A stretch of DNA of 64,000 nucleotides, taken from NCBI GenBank assembly GCA_963921825.1, contig OY997590.1:59696012-59760011 (forward strand). Reading direction: 5' to 3'. The stretch comes from Erodium maritimum. Its lineage: Eukaryota > Streptophyta > Magnoliopsida > Geraniales > Geraniaceae. Made by a program: the position numbers and the translations under genes. The notes beneath the pieces are model-generated. The model ran no database searches. It was not told where the DNA came from and was given only the letters and a program-made list of their open reading frames with translations. Below are positions 35,138 through 46,548 of the stretch, piece by piece. Each line of letters starts with the position of its first letter. Position 1 is the first letter of the stretch.

Positions 35138-35460
35138 CGAGATAGGTTACTATAGGCCCTTATAAAATTGGTGGAGATTTGGATTATAAATAGAAGATTA
35201 CCTACAGACTGTAGTTGTCGACAGATTGAAAATGTTGGTTGAAACAACAAAAATCTCGGTGAATTGAAGGCTGAAAAGCATTGGCGGAAACACGCGGTGG
35301 TAAAAAAGATAAACATGATTTGAACATTTCCGGTTTTCATACTATTCTTCAAAATTAGATAAAACATGTTTGAATCTTTCAGACTTAGCTTGAATCAAAA
35401 CTCCGACAAGGACAACATGTTCTTTGTCTATGGAACTTGCAAAATAAAAAGTCTTAAGAT
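35138..35460 (-). other. Internal fragment of the LTR element whose 5' LTR is at 35461
   Basis: On the minus strand this follows directly after the LTR end GTCTTACA. It starts ATCTTAAGACTTTTTATT and runs on with no recognised gene until the Mutator-like insertion. Confidence 0.5.
35443..35458 (-). promoter_or_regulatory. Candidate LTR-complementary primer region
   Basis: CTTAAGACTTTTTATT on the minus strand, starting three bases after the LTR, is the exact complement of the LTR segment at 35636-35651. It corresponds in position to 24635-24648 but differs in sequence. Confidence 0.6.
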
Positions 35461-35976
35461 TGTAAGACGGGTTAGTCCATAAACCATAAAGAACAAATAA
35501 AACGTAATCAAATATTATAATAAAGATCGAAGTACATAATGTAACTAAATTGTAAAAACGATACGTAATCGATACAGTACCCTCACGCGATGATCGGAGA
35601 GGAAACTGGTTTGTCGAGGCCCGCGAACCAGTGTCCTTAAGACTTTTTATTGCCCCATCTGAGCAAGTCTCCCAAGATATAACGACAACGTAAACGGATT
35701 CAAATCCGTGTATGAGAAGTAGCACCGAATAGAAAGAAATCAGTTGCTCTGTTTTTAGACGAGGAGAGTAATTGTGTAGGTAAATTTCGTGTCTATTTCG
35801 TCTCTACGAATAATGAACTAGAAAAGAGCTTATATAGGCAAAGGGGAGATAGTTGAGAGCGAGTTTTTGGAAACAACAATTTTCGGAAATATCAAATATT
35901 GGAAATATATTTTTTGGTAATTAATTATTAATTTAGAAATTAATATAATATTAAGAAATTATATAAATTTCGGAAA

Positions 35977-37272
35977 GAACATTATGATAGCATTCTGGTA
36001 AGCAATAGAAAAAAAACTGATGTCTTCTCTCTGCCCTAGTGCTGCGGCGCCGCACAGAGTGGAATGATGGATCATGGCCACGATCAAGGCCATGGTCCTA
36101 GCCATGATGGTGCCTCCGAGTCTCGAAGCAACCACCATCCATGGAGAAACTATTCCTTGGAATAGCTTGGGTAGCAGACGCAACCCTATTAGGGCTTTGC
36201 GATCAGCGGCGGCTCCCGAGGGGGTCTTGTCGCAGGTGAGGGACGGTGGCTCCCGAGGGGGCTTTCGCCGTCGGAGCCCACCATGGGGATCGTGTATCCG
36301 AAACTGTATTTGCTGGATCCCGGTGTGCCAGGAGGGGAAGATAGGCTGGCGAGGATCGGCGAGGAGAGCTCGTGACGGGGAAGTTCAGAGGTCAGGAACG
36401 GCGGCGGCGTCTTGGCAGAGGAGGTCGGCTGCGCTGGATCTGTCATCGCCCGGGGAGGAGAAGGAGCCGTCCCTTTTGTTATCCTTGGTCCGGCGATCGG
36501 TGGGTGATGGTCGGGGTGGAAGCGAGCGGGCCAGACAAGGTTCTGGACGAGATCGTGCGCCGGCGCGGGCGGCGGCTTTGGGGTTGGTGGTGGAGTTTTC
36601 GTCGGCAGCGGCGGTAGTTAGGCGAAGAAGTCAGGGCAAGGGGGTACTGCACGGGAACCCTAACCCTAAGGGGCCGACTCTGGGCCGTGGGGATGGGATG
36701 GGCTGCACGACTGGGCTCATGCAGGATGCGAGTGGATCACACGCAGTAGCGGCGGGGGGCTACAAGCACCCTCGCTTACAAGAATGAGTCTGAGGTGGCC
36801 CGGGGAGGGGTGGGTCGACTTTGACCCCTTCCCGGCGGATAGATGGCGACGGTTCCATCTTCAGTCGATAACTGTCTCCCCTACTAGTCCGGAGTCAGCA
36901 ATCCCGCGTTCAGGAGCCCTACCATTATCACTCAAGGGAGGACGACGCACGCTGACATACCGGGGGAGATGTAGGTCCACCAGTGTTCCCCTAAACGTGG
37001 CTGGCTCCGCCTCGTACCAATTGGAAGAAGAATGTTGTACCGGTGTCACCAGACGCTATCGCAGATACCCCCTACTTCCGCAACCTTTCACTAGAGCCGA
37101 TTTTATTGCTTTCGTTTCATTTCAGTTTCTTAGTTGGTTTGAATTATGTAGGTGGAGTATGATTACATGCCCACCCAGGTTGGTTTTTGCCTATGTAGGT
37201 GGGGTACGGTTTCAGTACCCACCAAACTATTCTCTTATGATTTAATACAATTGCATGGTTATCCTAAAAAAA
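35977..37272 (+). mobile_element. Retroposon B inside the LTR
   Basis: 1.3 kb unit ending in an A-run (37266-37273), flanked by a perfect 16-bp target duplication ATATAAATTTCGGAAA (35961-35976 and 37273-37288). It carries a GC-rich arginine/glycine-rich open frame (36074-36787) that I do not recognise, and no reverse transcriptase. It has the hallmarks of LINE-mediated insertion in trans. Confidence 0.75.
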
Positions 37273-37617
37273 ATATAAATTTCGGAAATATTAAAAAATT
37301 CGAAATAATACTTGTTTTAGGAAATAATATAAATTTCAGAAATAATAAATTATGAGATTTCCTCATTACATATCAATTTCCAAAACTGAAAAAGATATCA
37401 ATTTTATATTTTCTTAATTTGCATATTCTGAAGTTGGATTTTAATTGTTGAGATTTTAACATGGCCCGAAGCAAAACGGAACAGGCACTACTGCCCAAAT
37501 ACGCTATAGCATTCTTTACCCACATAGAGTCTTTCATCCAAGCAATTCAAACATGCTAGGAAGGCAACGCCATATAAACTCAATGAAAGTTGGTAATATT
37601 TCCATGTGAGACTACAC

Positions 37618-38341
37618 ATAGTGGCGGAGCTAGGTTTTTCGGTGGGGGCACCAATTTTTTTTTTTGATAATAATACCAATGCATAACTTCAATATAATAC
37701 AAAGTGACATTGAAAATACGAATACTGTATAAAAAAATGACTACTTATTTTACAAGAAGTGGCGTCGAGATTTCATATTTTGAAAATATTTGAAAACACG
37801 TTTATTATAAATATAATAATAAATATTGTTCTCGATGTATATGATCATACTATCACTCATCTATTGGTCTCCCACTCAATTTTCTCAACCGAGTCTTCGT
37901 AATATACATAACATAAACTATTTTTTCCATAATCATAATAGCGTCGAGTAAAATCATATAATCACACATAAATTAATAAAAAAATATTAAATGTCAATAT
38001 CAATGTAATAAAAAATAAGTTGATTGAAGTAATACAACTAACACATTTATCCCTAAAATATAATTTAAATAAAAATAAAATTTGTAGATTAATTAGAAAT
38101 AAAGAATTTAAATAATAAGTAATATAAAATAATTGAAAAGTTGAGAACTAAACGGATGATGTTGAGAAATTGAGAAAAAGGTAACAAAAAAAGATTTTAC
38201 AAAAATAAAATCAGGGGTGAACATTAATTTATTTATTTTTAAATTGTATTAGGAAATTGAGGAAAAAAAAAGTAGTCAACAAGGTTTTGAAGAAGTTGAG
38301 GGGGGCACATGTGCCCCCGGATCTTGAATGGCTCCGCTTAT
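37618..38341. mobile_element. hAT-like non-autonomous element, 724 bp
   Basis: Begins ATAGTGGCGGAGC and ends GCTCCGCTTAT, short inverted ends. GACTACAC (37610-37617) and GACAACAC (38342-38349) make an 8-bp target duplication with one mismatch, as for hAT. G-rich GGTGGGGGCACC and GGGGGCACATGTGCCCCC lie just inside the ends. No ORF. Confidence 0.68.
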
Positions 38342-38570
38342 GACAACACAATAATGATGTATTTTTCATTTGCAACTTTTCAACAACTAAGTTCATTTAA
38401 TTTCTCATTCACTCATTGTTCGTTTAGACATCATAATATCTCATTGGAGAGAGCTCACTTCCTAGAATACGAAACTAATCTTTTCATAATTTTAGGATGA
38501 GTCGATCCGATTGATAATTTATCATCAAATTGACCGTTTCCAATTAGTTTAAACTCACTTTTGTCCAACA

Positions 38571-39027
38571 ATTTGTCTAGATTGAATAGAACTTAACTTT
38601 TCATACGGAAACTTCTACCTTAAGCGGGTTAGATATCCTCTAAAAAAAGTTCAAAATAAAATATTATTTAGTGGCCCCTTATTTATCACATAAGTATTTA
38701 CATCTACACAAATAAAATTTCAATCCGAAACGATTCAATGCGCCTGGATTTATCCATATAAACAAATTCTCTAGAAAGAACCTCTGGTGGGTAAACCAAT
38801 CCCAAAAATTGATGAAACAAAAGCATATTATCTTCCTCATTGGTCAGCTTCTTACTAGAATATAATATGACAATGAAATTCTAAAACGCAACATTCCCTA
38901 AAATCCTCTGTTCCCCACTTCCTAAAAGGAATCATTTGGCACCTTCTTTACACGAAAATAAATACTTGTGCAAAGGAGAAGCTTCGCATTATCAATTCCA
39001 TCATTTCACTCAACTCTATCTCACTCT
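38571..39027 (+). other. Promoter region of the WAK-like gene
   Basis: AT-rich, no gene. AAAATAAATA at 38955-38964 is a possible TATA box about 70 bases before the ATG. Confidence 0.4.
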
Positions 39028-39903
39028 ATGGCAATAGCCATAGAAATGAAGCTGAATGCTCTGTTTTTCTTGTTAATTGCTCTGTTTTATGTCCCATGTT
39101 TGGTCTCGTCTCAAGCCTGCCAAAGAACCTGCGGCAAGCAAGCCGTCAAGTATCCCTTCGGCACCGGATCCGGCTGCGGCGACCCGCGGTTCCACCAATA
39201 CGTAACCTGCGACCAAGACCAGCAGACCCTCACCCTCACCACCCACACCGGCCGCTACCCGATCACGGCCGTGGATTACTCCAGCCAAGTCATGTACGTG
39301 TCGGACCCCTCCATGTCCACGTGTTCCTCCACCCAGCCCAGCACAGGCTTCGGGCTCGACTGGCAGGCCCCCTTCACCTTCCACGACGACACCGTTTTCA
39401 CCCTCCTCGACTGTTGCGTGCCCAATGCTTCCTTGTGCGACAAGCAAGGCGCTTCCATTTGCAGCTTCTTGTACTCGTGCAGAGCCATCAGCTTGCTCGA
39501 CCTCCCCATCTCCACCTGCTGTGTCTACACACCCGTTGACCTCGGCCCCTCCTTTGACCTCGACTTGGGGAAGCTACAGTGCCGTTCGTACTCGGCCTTG
39601 TACAGCTTCAACGGTCAGGATTCCAACCCTCAAGACTGGAACTACGGGATCGCGCTCAACTACAAGTTCAACGTCTACGATGACTACCCGAAGCCTTGTT
39701 CAGATTGCGAGAAGACCAATGGGGTCTGCGGGTACACCGGAGATTACAATGCGTTTGTCTGTAACTGTGCCGACGGTCTCAACACCACCAGAGACTGTTC
39801 TTTCGGACCTACTTACAGTCTCGCCTTCAAGCTTCCATCGTGCCACTACGCAACCAGGTTCATGTGTTCCTTGGCGTGGTTTCTGGTATTGGTCTTCTTC
39901 TGA
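39028..39903 (+). CDS. Secreted WAK-associated galacturonan-binding domain protein
   Basis: Intronless, 291 aa. A signal peptide (ALFFLLIALFYVPCLVSS, cleavage near residue 28) precedes a cysteine-rich GUB_WAK-type region, CQRTCGKQAVKYPFGTGSGC, residues about 31-100, known to bind pectin fragments in wall-associated kinases. A second cysteine cluster, CSDCEKTNGVCGYTGDYNAF, lies near residues 230-260, like the WAK-associated C-terminal domain. There is no transmembrane segment followed by a kinase; the protein ends in the hydrophobic tail FMCSLAWFLVLVFF, which could be a GPI-attachment signal (inference). It probably acts at the cell wall or plasma membrane surface. The same frame is open upstream to a GTG at 38968, but the ATG at 39028 (or 39046, MKLNALFF) is the sensible start. 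Frame intact with strongly GC-ending codons. Confidence 0.9.
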   Translation: MAIAIEMKLNALFFLLIALFYVPCLVSSQACQRTCGKQAVKYPFGTGSGCGDPRFHQYVTCDQDQQTLTLTTHTGRYPITAVDYSSQVMYVSDPSMSTCSSTQPSTGFGLDWQAPFTFHDDTVFTLLDCCVPNASLCDKQGASICSFLYSCRAISLLDLPISTCCVYTPVDLGPSFDLDLGKLQCRSYSALYSFNGQDSNPQDWNYGIALNYKFNVYDDYPKPCSDCEKTNGVCGYTGDYNAFVCNCADGLNTTRDCSFGPTYSLAFKLPSCHYATRFMCSLAWFLVLVFF

Positions 39904-40387
39904 CCCCGAGTTGAACAAATTTGATGAAGATGACTTGATTTCTCTGTTCCTTGTATTGGAATGGTGTGTGTTGATGATGGGGATTGTTTAAGCTTTTTAA
40001 AAATCGTGGAATAACTTGTTTCTTTTCTTGTCTAAAGATCAAATTCCCACTATGATCGAGCATCGTTTTCTTTTGTATATTTATCTAGTGCAAGCTCTAG
40101 AGAAGCCATAGTGGGAGAGCTTTATCCCCAGAGTTTTGATTCTCATCCCTAACTTTGATCATGACCACATTCCCACTTACTCACTTTTTCTTCATAAAAA
40201 AGATTTATCAAAGTTCATGATCCTTTATTATGTCACCTTACCCAATAGTAATAATTAGGAAAGTGAAATAATGAAAGAATTAAATATGGATATAATTGAA
40301 CCAAAACTCCCTATATACAAGAAGCTCTATATGCTATGCTATCTTCACTCTCTCAACTACAACAACTTCTATAATAACACATCTTCG
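39904..40387. other. Convergent intergenic region
   Basis: 3' flanks of the WAK-like gene (plus) and the galactosyltransferase gene (minus). No further gene seen. Confidence 0.5.
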
Positions 40388-43344
40388 TCATCTCATATTG
40401 CAGCATTCGGGATTTACTTGATGCTTTAGTTTGTCCCACAAGCATACCATTTGTCTCGGCGACTGGTAATGCGCAGTGTAATAATCTTCTATGCACCCAA
40501 ATTGGCAGAACTTCAAGCTATGCACATACTCCACTTCTTTTGATGAACTGTTAAACCTTTCCACCCACATCTCCATGCTCACGTCTTCCATCTTGAACAG
40601 CTGCACCGTTCCCATGTAACAACGCTCGTTAATCATCAATGTCTGATGGTGAAGTTCAAGTTAAGGTTTACTTACTCTCAGCTTGTGTTTCTCGAGGTCT
40701 GAGACGATGAACTCTGCTATGTCAGATGATACTATGTATCCCGGTCCATTTGCATACGGTGGATATGCCTCTTCTGGCCACTCCTGCAAGGAAACAGAAT
40801 TTTAAGAGAGATGTAGGGTGATCTTATGTCAAGTACCAGCAAGGCTTCATGTATATAGATTAAGTAACTAGTAGCTTCTTTTTATGGGACCTATCTACTA
40901 CAAACCACGAGGAAAAGCAGAGCAGTATAAGGATTGACCCATATAAAAAAGCTTAAGCCTTTAGTCATGACTTAGAGCGAACATGTCATTGCAACTGTCT
41001 AATTAGACACAGTTCTGGCCATCTAATTCCATATGCCACAAGAAACTAGTTTGACCCGATAATATGATATTATGAGTCAAATTACATATTATTATGATAA
41101 AAAAAAGCTACTCAACTTTATCACGTGATCAGAACGTAAAAGGGAACCAAGTCAAAGAATAGTTCATACCTCAGATGTGACCGCCCATTTACCTTGGCGC
41201 AGGGGTTTGTGATAATAGTTCATGTTCCCAATATAGAGGCTCCGTCCTGCCTTTACTTTCTTTGCCTCCTTGATCACAGCATCAACCCTCACAAATGTGT
41301 CATCATCACATTTCATTATATTCTTAGCCTTCACTGTTCGAACCTGCAAATGGTCCATCAATACATTGGTGATCAAATAAATTTTATTACGATGGAAAAA
41401 GATTTTGAGATAGGGCTGTCTAAGTATCACTAACCCCATATTCACAGATCGCGACAGTCTTCAACACAACAAGGTCGTAAGTATCCATGTATGGGACAAT
41501 GATAACATCACCAAAATACTCAGCTTCCTTCCTTAGCTCCAAATTCACTTCATTTCTTCCATGCTGTCAATGTATTCCACAATATGTAAGTACTAAGAAG
41601 GTAAAATGCTTCGAATATTATCACACCCACCCTTACCAGTGCTACGAAAAAGCGAGCTACAACATTTGATGATTTGATTAACTTGTGCTGCATCCACGAT
41701 TTCCTTACAGCCATTCGCTCAGCAAAGTGGTTGCCTGCCGAAAGTATACCAATGAAAAGCTCCACCGGCCCATCAGGATGAGGAGGGGCTTTCCATTTGC
41801 TTGACATCTCGAGATGCCTTTGAGGAGCAAAACATGGATGTGATGTAGGCAAGGAAGCAGCAAATACAGAATGTACATCAACGTCCCCATTTACAGATAG
41901 TCCAGTGGCATCCTCCAGAACAAATCCCTGTTACAGTTACAACAAATAAGTTTGTTTTTTTTAAATTTCCGAGTACTTAGAATCTCATATATTAAGGATA
42001 CTCACCGTCCTATAAGGGAAAGAGGTAACATGTCTCCCATTGACATTGACATGGTAACCTTCCAAGCCAGCTCGTAAGGTTAGAACAAACAACTTGTCCT
42101 CTGCAAACGGGTATGGCCAGTCCATTGTTACCTTCTTACGCCCTATTAACCTGTTGAGCCACCACATGGTCTTTGACTCTTCTGAGTGATCATCATCATC
42201 TCGGATCCATTTCTCACATTTCACCTGTCCATCAACTTCATAAAATACAAAATGAACTTACATCACATTACTAAATTGGGGCATTGTATTTGTAACAGCA
42301 AAGTCAGAGATAAGTTATTCAATCAAAACGACTGTATTATGCATACAGAAAACAGCTAACACTCCCTAGTTTTTACAATATGATTACATGGTACCTCAAT
42401 ACTAGGACCCCAACCACATATGCTAAACCTCCGCTAATTGTTGGCAATCACTATAATACACATAAATACTTGGAAACAGAAAATCATAATGACATACCGG
42501 TTTCCTCATCAGCCTTAGATTTCCAACCTTCACACCTCAATGGTGTACCCCATTGCATCCTGTAGCAGGTATTGAGCTCAATCACAGGCATTCCACTCCA
42601 ATCCCCCTTCAACCTTGGATTAAAATGCAGTATCCTTGGAGGGTCCTCACCATCCACAGTCTTCAACCCCTGCAGCTCCATCTTGAACTGAGACACCATA
42701 GCCGACTCATCTCCTTCTTTCAACACTGAAATCTTTGGATCATGCTCTGCATGCGCCCAATGCGGCCTCCCCACCACTGTGATATGCGACCCCAGCGTGA
42801 GCCCACAAGGAATCACAATCACCCCATTTCGCTCCGGCCCGGATAGCCTAATCGAATGCGGGCACGCCTCCGACCGATTCTTACCCTTGCCCTCGCCGGT
42901 GTCCAATTCCATCTTCCCGGACCGGAGCTCGTCCCAGAGCTTCTTCCCCACCACCCAAGCATGCTTCGCGGACTTGTGAAGCTCCAAGAACTCGTCTTTA
43001 CTGACATCGAACACGCTCTCGTCGAACATCAACCCGGAAACGGTCGGCGTCGGCAGCATGTACGGCGCTCCGCGAGAGACCCTCATAGGCTGGTCGGAGG
43101 GGCGGCTCGGGGCGTCCCTGTCGGAAACATCCTCTTCGCTCTCCAGCACCCGAGCTCTGGGCAAAACGTCGGTGATGGACCCGAAAGATCCGTAGCTCGA
43201 CGGCACCGACATGAACTCACTTCGGAAAATGAGCGGGATTTCGAAGCTCATCAAGAGGAGGTAAAGGAAGACCATGCCGATTAGAGCTTGAACAAGCCTG
43301 AGTCGACTCCATGGCACCACCGGGTCGAGCTTGCTTCGCTTCAT
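40388..43344 (-). CDS. Hydroxyproline O-galactosyltransferase, GT31 (GALT2/B3GALT20-like)
   Basis: Golgi enzyme that adds the first galactose to hydroxyproline in arabinogalactan proteins (family knowledge). Seven exons join in frame to 663 aa: 42498-43344, 42006-42235, 41637-41927, 41435-41563, 41170-41343, 40676-40783 and 40388-40600. Residues about 18-40 ([20 protein letters not shown]) are the type II membrane anchor. A galectin-type lectin domain spans roughly 172-360 ([20 protein letters not shown] ... [20 protein letters not shown]). The GT31 catalytic domain follows, with [20 protein letters not shown], the metal-binding DDD at 512-514 (MKCDDDTF) and ED at 598-599 (MEDVSMEMW). All splice sites are GT-AG and no frame is broken. 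Assignment to the GALT2/3/B3GALT group rests on the lectin plus GT31 fusion; the exact orthologue is not settled. Confidence 0.95.
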
Positions 43345-44163
43345 CTATCACCACCGAACTGATACAAAATGTACCAAATTTGGGGGCAATGTAAGCAAAA
43401 GGGTCCCCACTCCCGAGCTCCTCCGACGCCCCTCTCGATCTTAACCCAGAATTCGGAGGAATTGGGATAGGAGGCGCTGGAGAGAGATGAAGCAGAAAAA
43501 ATAACTCTTATTAATAACTCTCATTAATTTCAAAAATAAATAAATAGATTCTTGTTGAACTGTTTTTGCTGGTTCGAAAAGAAAAAGGGGAACCTTCTAA
43601 CTCAAAACGTAGCCGTTCTCCTACTTTATTTGAATTCATTGGATACTTATTTTCAAAATTAAATATTATTTTTACGATTACCTCAAAAGAATTTTAAACA
43701 GGGAAACTTATACATAACATCTCTAATGAGGGTAAATCAGTTAAAAACATCTCTTAACACGACTCGTGTTATGACCCGCAAACCGAACCCTATTTTTACG
43801 GTTCGCAGGACGCAGGACGACCCGCTGTGGTGTGTCATTTTTGTGGCCCACAAACTGCAAAAAAGCAGTTCGGTCCACGGCCCGCGACTCGCGCCCCAGA
43901 AACACGGGCTGCGGTTCGTTCAACCCGGGTCGCCGCCTCCTCCAGTCACCACGTGACAAGTGGCCTTCAAAAGAAAAAAAATCCGAAATTTGGGCAACGT
44001 TCGGAAATCAACGAATTTTTTTTTTATTATTATTATTATTATTCATGAAACTCTTACATTCAAACCATATAAATACCCCCCAACTCCATTCTCATTTCAC
44101 ACCAACACTTCTACAATTTCACTCTCCCACTCTATTTCACTCTCTTATTCTCCATATCGAAAA
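43345..44163. other. Upstream region of the galactosyltransferase and left flank of the trihelix-like pseudogene
   Basis: 43345-43500 holds the 5' UTR and promoter of the galactosyltransferase. 43740-43960 is GC-rich and may be the subterminal part of a Harbinger-like element (CATCTCTAATGAGGG near 43719), which I could not prove. ATT microsatellite at 44023-44043. Confidence 0.4.
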
Positions 44164-46206
44164 ATGTCCAGCTCGGAAACTCAACATTCGTATTCATCGG
44201 ATGACGAGCAACGAAGGATGGACGATTTCGGATTGTCTCCCGATGACCTAGGCAGCTTCCGCGACTTGCTGACGCAACCATCCGAGAACTCCGCTTTCTC
44301 CCATTATGTGCCACCAGGTTCCAGCTCAGGTACTTTCAAACTCGATAATTTAATTTTTTTAATTTAGTCGTGTAATTTAGTTTTTCAATGTATATATGTA
44401 CCCGATATAAATGTTATGTCTGAACACATGTCCAGGTCAATACAATACAGGTCCAATTCCATTTAACCCTGGTCTGGGTCAATTCCACCCAGGGCAAAAC
44501 TACCCATTCCCACATCCGTACAACCCATACCCGTGTCCACTGTAAAGCTACACGGGTCCTCCGCAAAACTACTCGGGTCAACCGCAAAGCTATCCGAGTC
44601 CACCTCAACACAGCCATCCACCAAACTACTATGGATACGCCGATTACCTACCATGGCTACAACACATGCCTGGAAACAGCGACACCCGTATGTCGTCCCA
44701 ATCATCCTCTGCAGATCCTTCCCAACCACGACCTGTTCGCGGAACAAAAGAGAGGAAAAGATGGCCCATCCAGGCGAAGAAGCACCTCATAAGGAAATGG
44801 CTCCAGACATCAAAAGACCCGATTATGGGAAACTCCCAACTAGGTAACACATTTTGGTGCACAGTGATGAATCAGTACAACAAGGGAGGAGACCACCCGT
44901 ATTTCGAGTAGAAAGCGGTGAAGAACCATTGGAACACCCTTCAGGCGCGCGTGAAGAGGTTCCTCGGTTTACTAAAGCTATGGTAGGTCGAGTACCATAG
45001 CGGATGGAACCACGATGACCACATGAGGGCGGCGAAGGAGATGTGGCGTAATATACTAGAGGAGCAAAGGGTGAAGGGTGACTTGAAAATTTTCGAGCTT
45101 GGTCATTGGGTTGCGTTGCTTGAGAACGAGGAAAAGTTCATCGCCGAGGAAGGCACCATCGCTACTGTACGCCGACAACGGTAGGATGAGGCTGGGAATT
45201 ACATCTCAATCCCACCCACTAGCGTCAGTGGAGATTACACACCTCTCGATGGTGACTCCCAACAAGAATGTCCACCATCCGAACCAACCAAGGACGGTTC
45301 TCAAGAAATACCCCGTTCTCATACGATGGAGGGAGGTTCTCAAGAAAGACCCTCTTCTCATACGACCGAGGGAGGTTCTTCTCGAAGACCCCCTGTCACG
45401 CCCCAAATCCGGATTTGACCGGACTCGAGACGTGACCTGAGTTAAAATAAATAAAAAATCATAAACAATTAATAAAACCTTAAAATTCTCATAAACGCTC
45501 CATCAAAAAGATATATATATAAACAAGTAGTTCAAATCCTCGTGAGTCATAGCTCAACGTAAATAGTAAGATAAAGGATGTTCAATACACAAAACCAACA
45601 TAACTCTACTAAAAACCCCAAGAAGTCCAAAAGCTCCCGAGCCTCGAACTCACTAGACATCTGGCACACCTGTAACACAGTTGGAAACAAAAGGGGATGA
45701 GCTTACGCTCAGTAGGAAAAACCTTAATAACTCAACCCTTAAGTCAAATAGTAAACTGTTTACAAAGGTAGCTTAATAAAATTACAGAAATACGATTGAC
45801 AATGAAATAATAGGCGACAAAATAGAATAAGATAAGTACGATGAAATGATATAAAGAACTAAGATAGAATAAGATAAATGCCGTACTTTTAAAGATAACT
45901 TTAACTTGAAAGGTTCCATAAAAGAATTAATATAAAGTATCATAAAGATTAAACGGGAACAATTGGTCTCACGCCAACCACTCGCTTTCTCAAGCCTCCG
46001 ATCGATGGATAAGTTCTGGGATCACCTAGGTTTCCATGTTCCAATCCACCAGAATATCCATGTCATGTCAGATTTTCCCTCGGTCTAGAGGAGGTACATG
46101 CATCGGGGCACCGAAAACCATTCGGAAATGCCTTTATAGGACCATCAATCATAAGGAGTCAAGTAGTGCTCCCGTGGGACACACCACTTGGGTGAAACCT
46201 TAATGA

Positions 46207-46470
46207 CCAATAATCAATATCCCGCAGGATCTGCCGAGCCCTCTGGCCCCAATAATCAATGAATATCCCGTTGGATCTGCCGAGCAATAAGCTCCTCACG
46301 TCACTCAATATCCCGTAGGATCTGCCGAGCCCTCTGGCCCCAATAATCAATGAATATCCCGTAGGATCTACCGAGCCCTCTGGCCCCAATAATCAATGAA
46401 TATCCCGTAGGATCTGCCGAGCTCTCAGGCTCTACAATATCCCGTAGGATCTACCGAGCCCTCTGGCCCC
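46207..46470. repeat. 47-bp minisatellite inside solo LTR copy 2
   Basis: About five to six units of CAATAATCAATGAATATCCC then GTAGGATCT(G/A)CCGAGCCCTC and TGGCCCC, two of them with altered middles. It sits in the same relative part of the LTR as the different minisatellite of copy 1. Confidence 0.9.
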
Positions 46471-46531
46471 TCACATCACTCATTATCCCACTATATCTGT
46501 CCAACTCCAACCATCACAACGGCACCAGATT

Positions 46532-46548
46532 CCCCCCCCCCCCCCCCC
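46532..46548. repeat. C17 homopolymer
   Basis: Seventeen consecutive C between GATT and GGTGTAG. Confidence 0.8.

Larger units (their letters stand above)
35461..38570 (-). mobile_element. LTR (5' LTR, minus strand) split by two later insertions
   Basis: On the minus strand it begins TGTTGGACAAAAGTGAG (38570) and ends CTAACCCGTCTTACA (35461). It aligns along its length with the solo LTR at 59134-60012 (shared TTCCTAGCAT..TTGAATTGCTTGGATGA, CTCGCTCTCAACT, TATATAAG/TATTTAAG, GGTTCGCGGG.CTC, TTATGGTTTATGGACTAACC). A retroposon (35977-37272) and a hAT-like element (37618-38341) interrupt it; without them it is about 1.07 kb. Confidence 0.75.

Noticed and set aside
36653..36671. CCCTAACCCTAAG, telomere-like units
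   Set aside because: Only about two units inside a retroposon (another pair near 52488); not a telomeric array.
37490..37520. ATAGCATTCT at 35988 and 37507 as a possible target duplication of the insertion in the LTR
   Set aside because: The 16-bp ATATAAATTTCGGAAA duplication next to the poly(A) gives a better boundary; the 10-bp match is probably chance.
38968..39027. Twenty-residue N-terminal extension of the WAK-like protein
   Set aside because: The upstream 'start' is GTG, not ATG, and the signal peptide would be pushed inward. The ATG at 39028 is the better start.
42856..43284. 142-codon plus-strand frame
   Set aside because: Antisense shadow of exon 1 of the galactosyltransferase gene.
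46207..46470. Regularly repeated 47-bp units resembling a CRISPR array
   Set aside because: Plant nuclear DNA. The units are contiguous, with no unique spacers, inside an LTR: a minisatellite.
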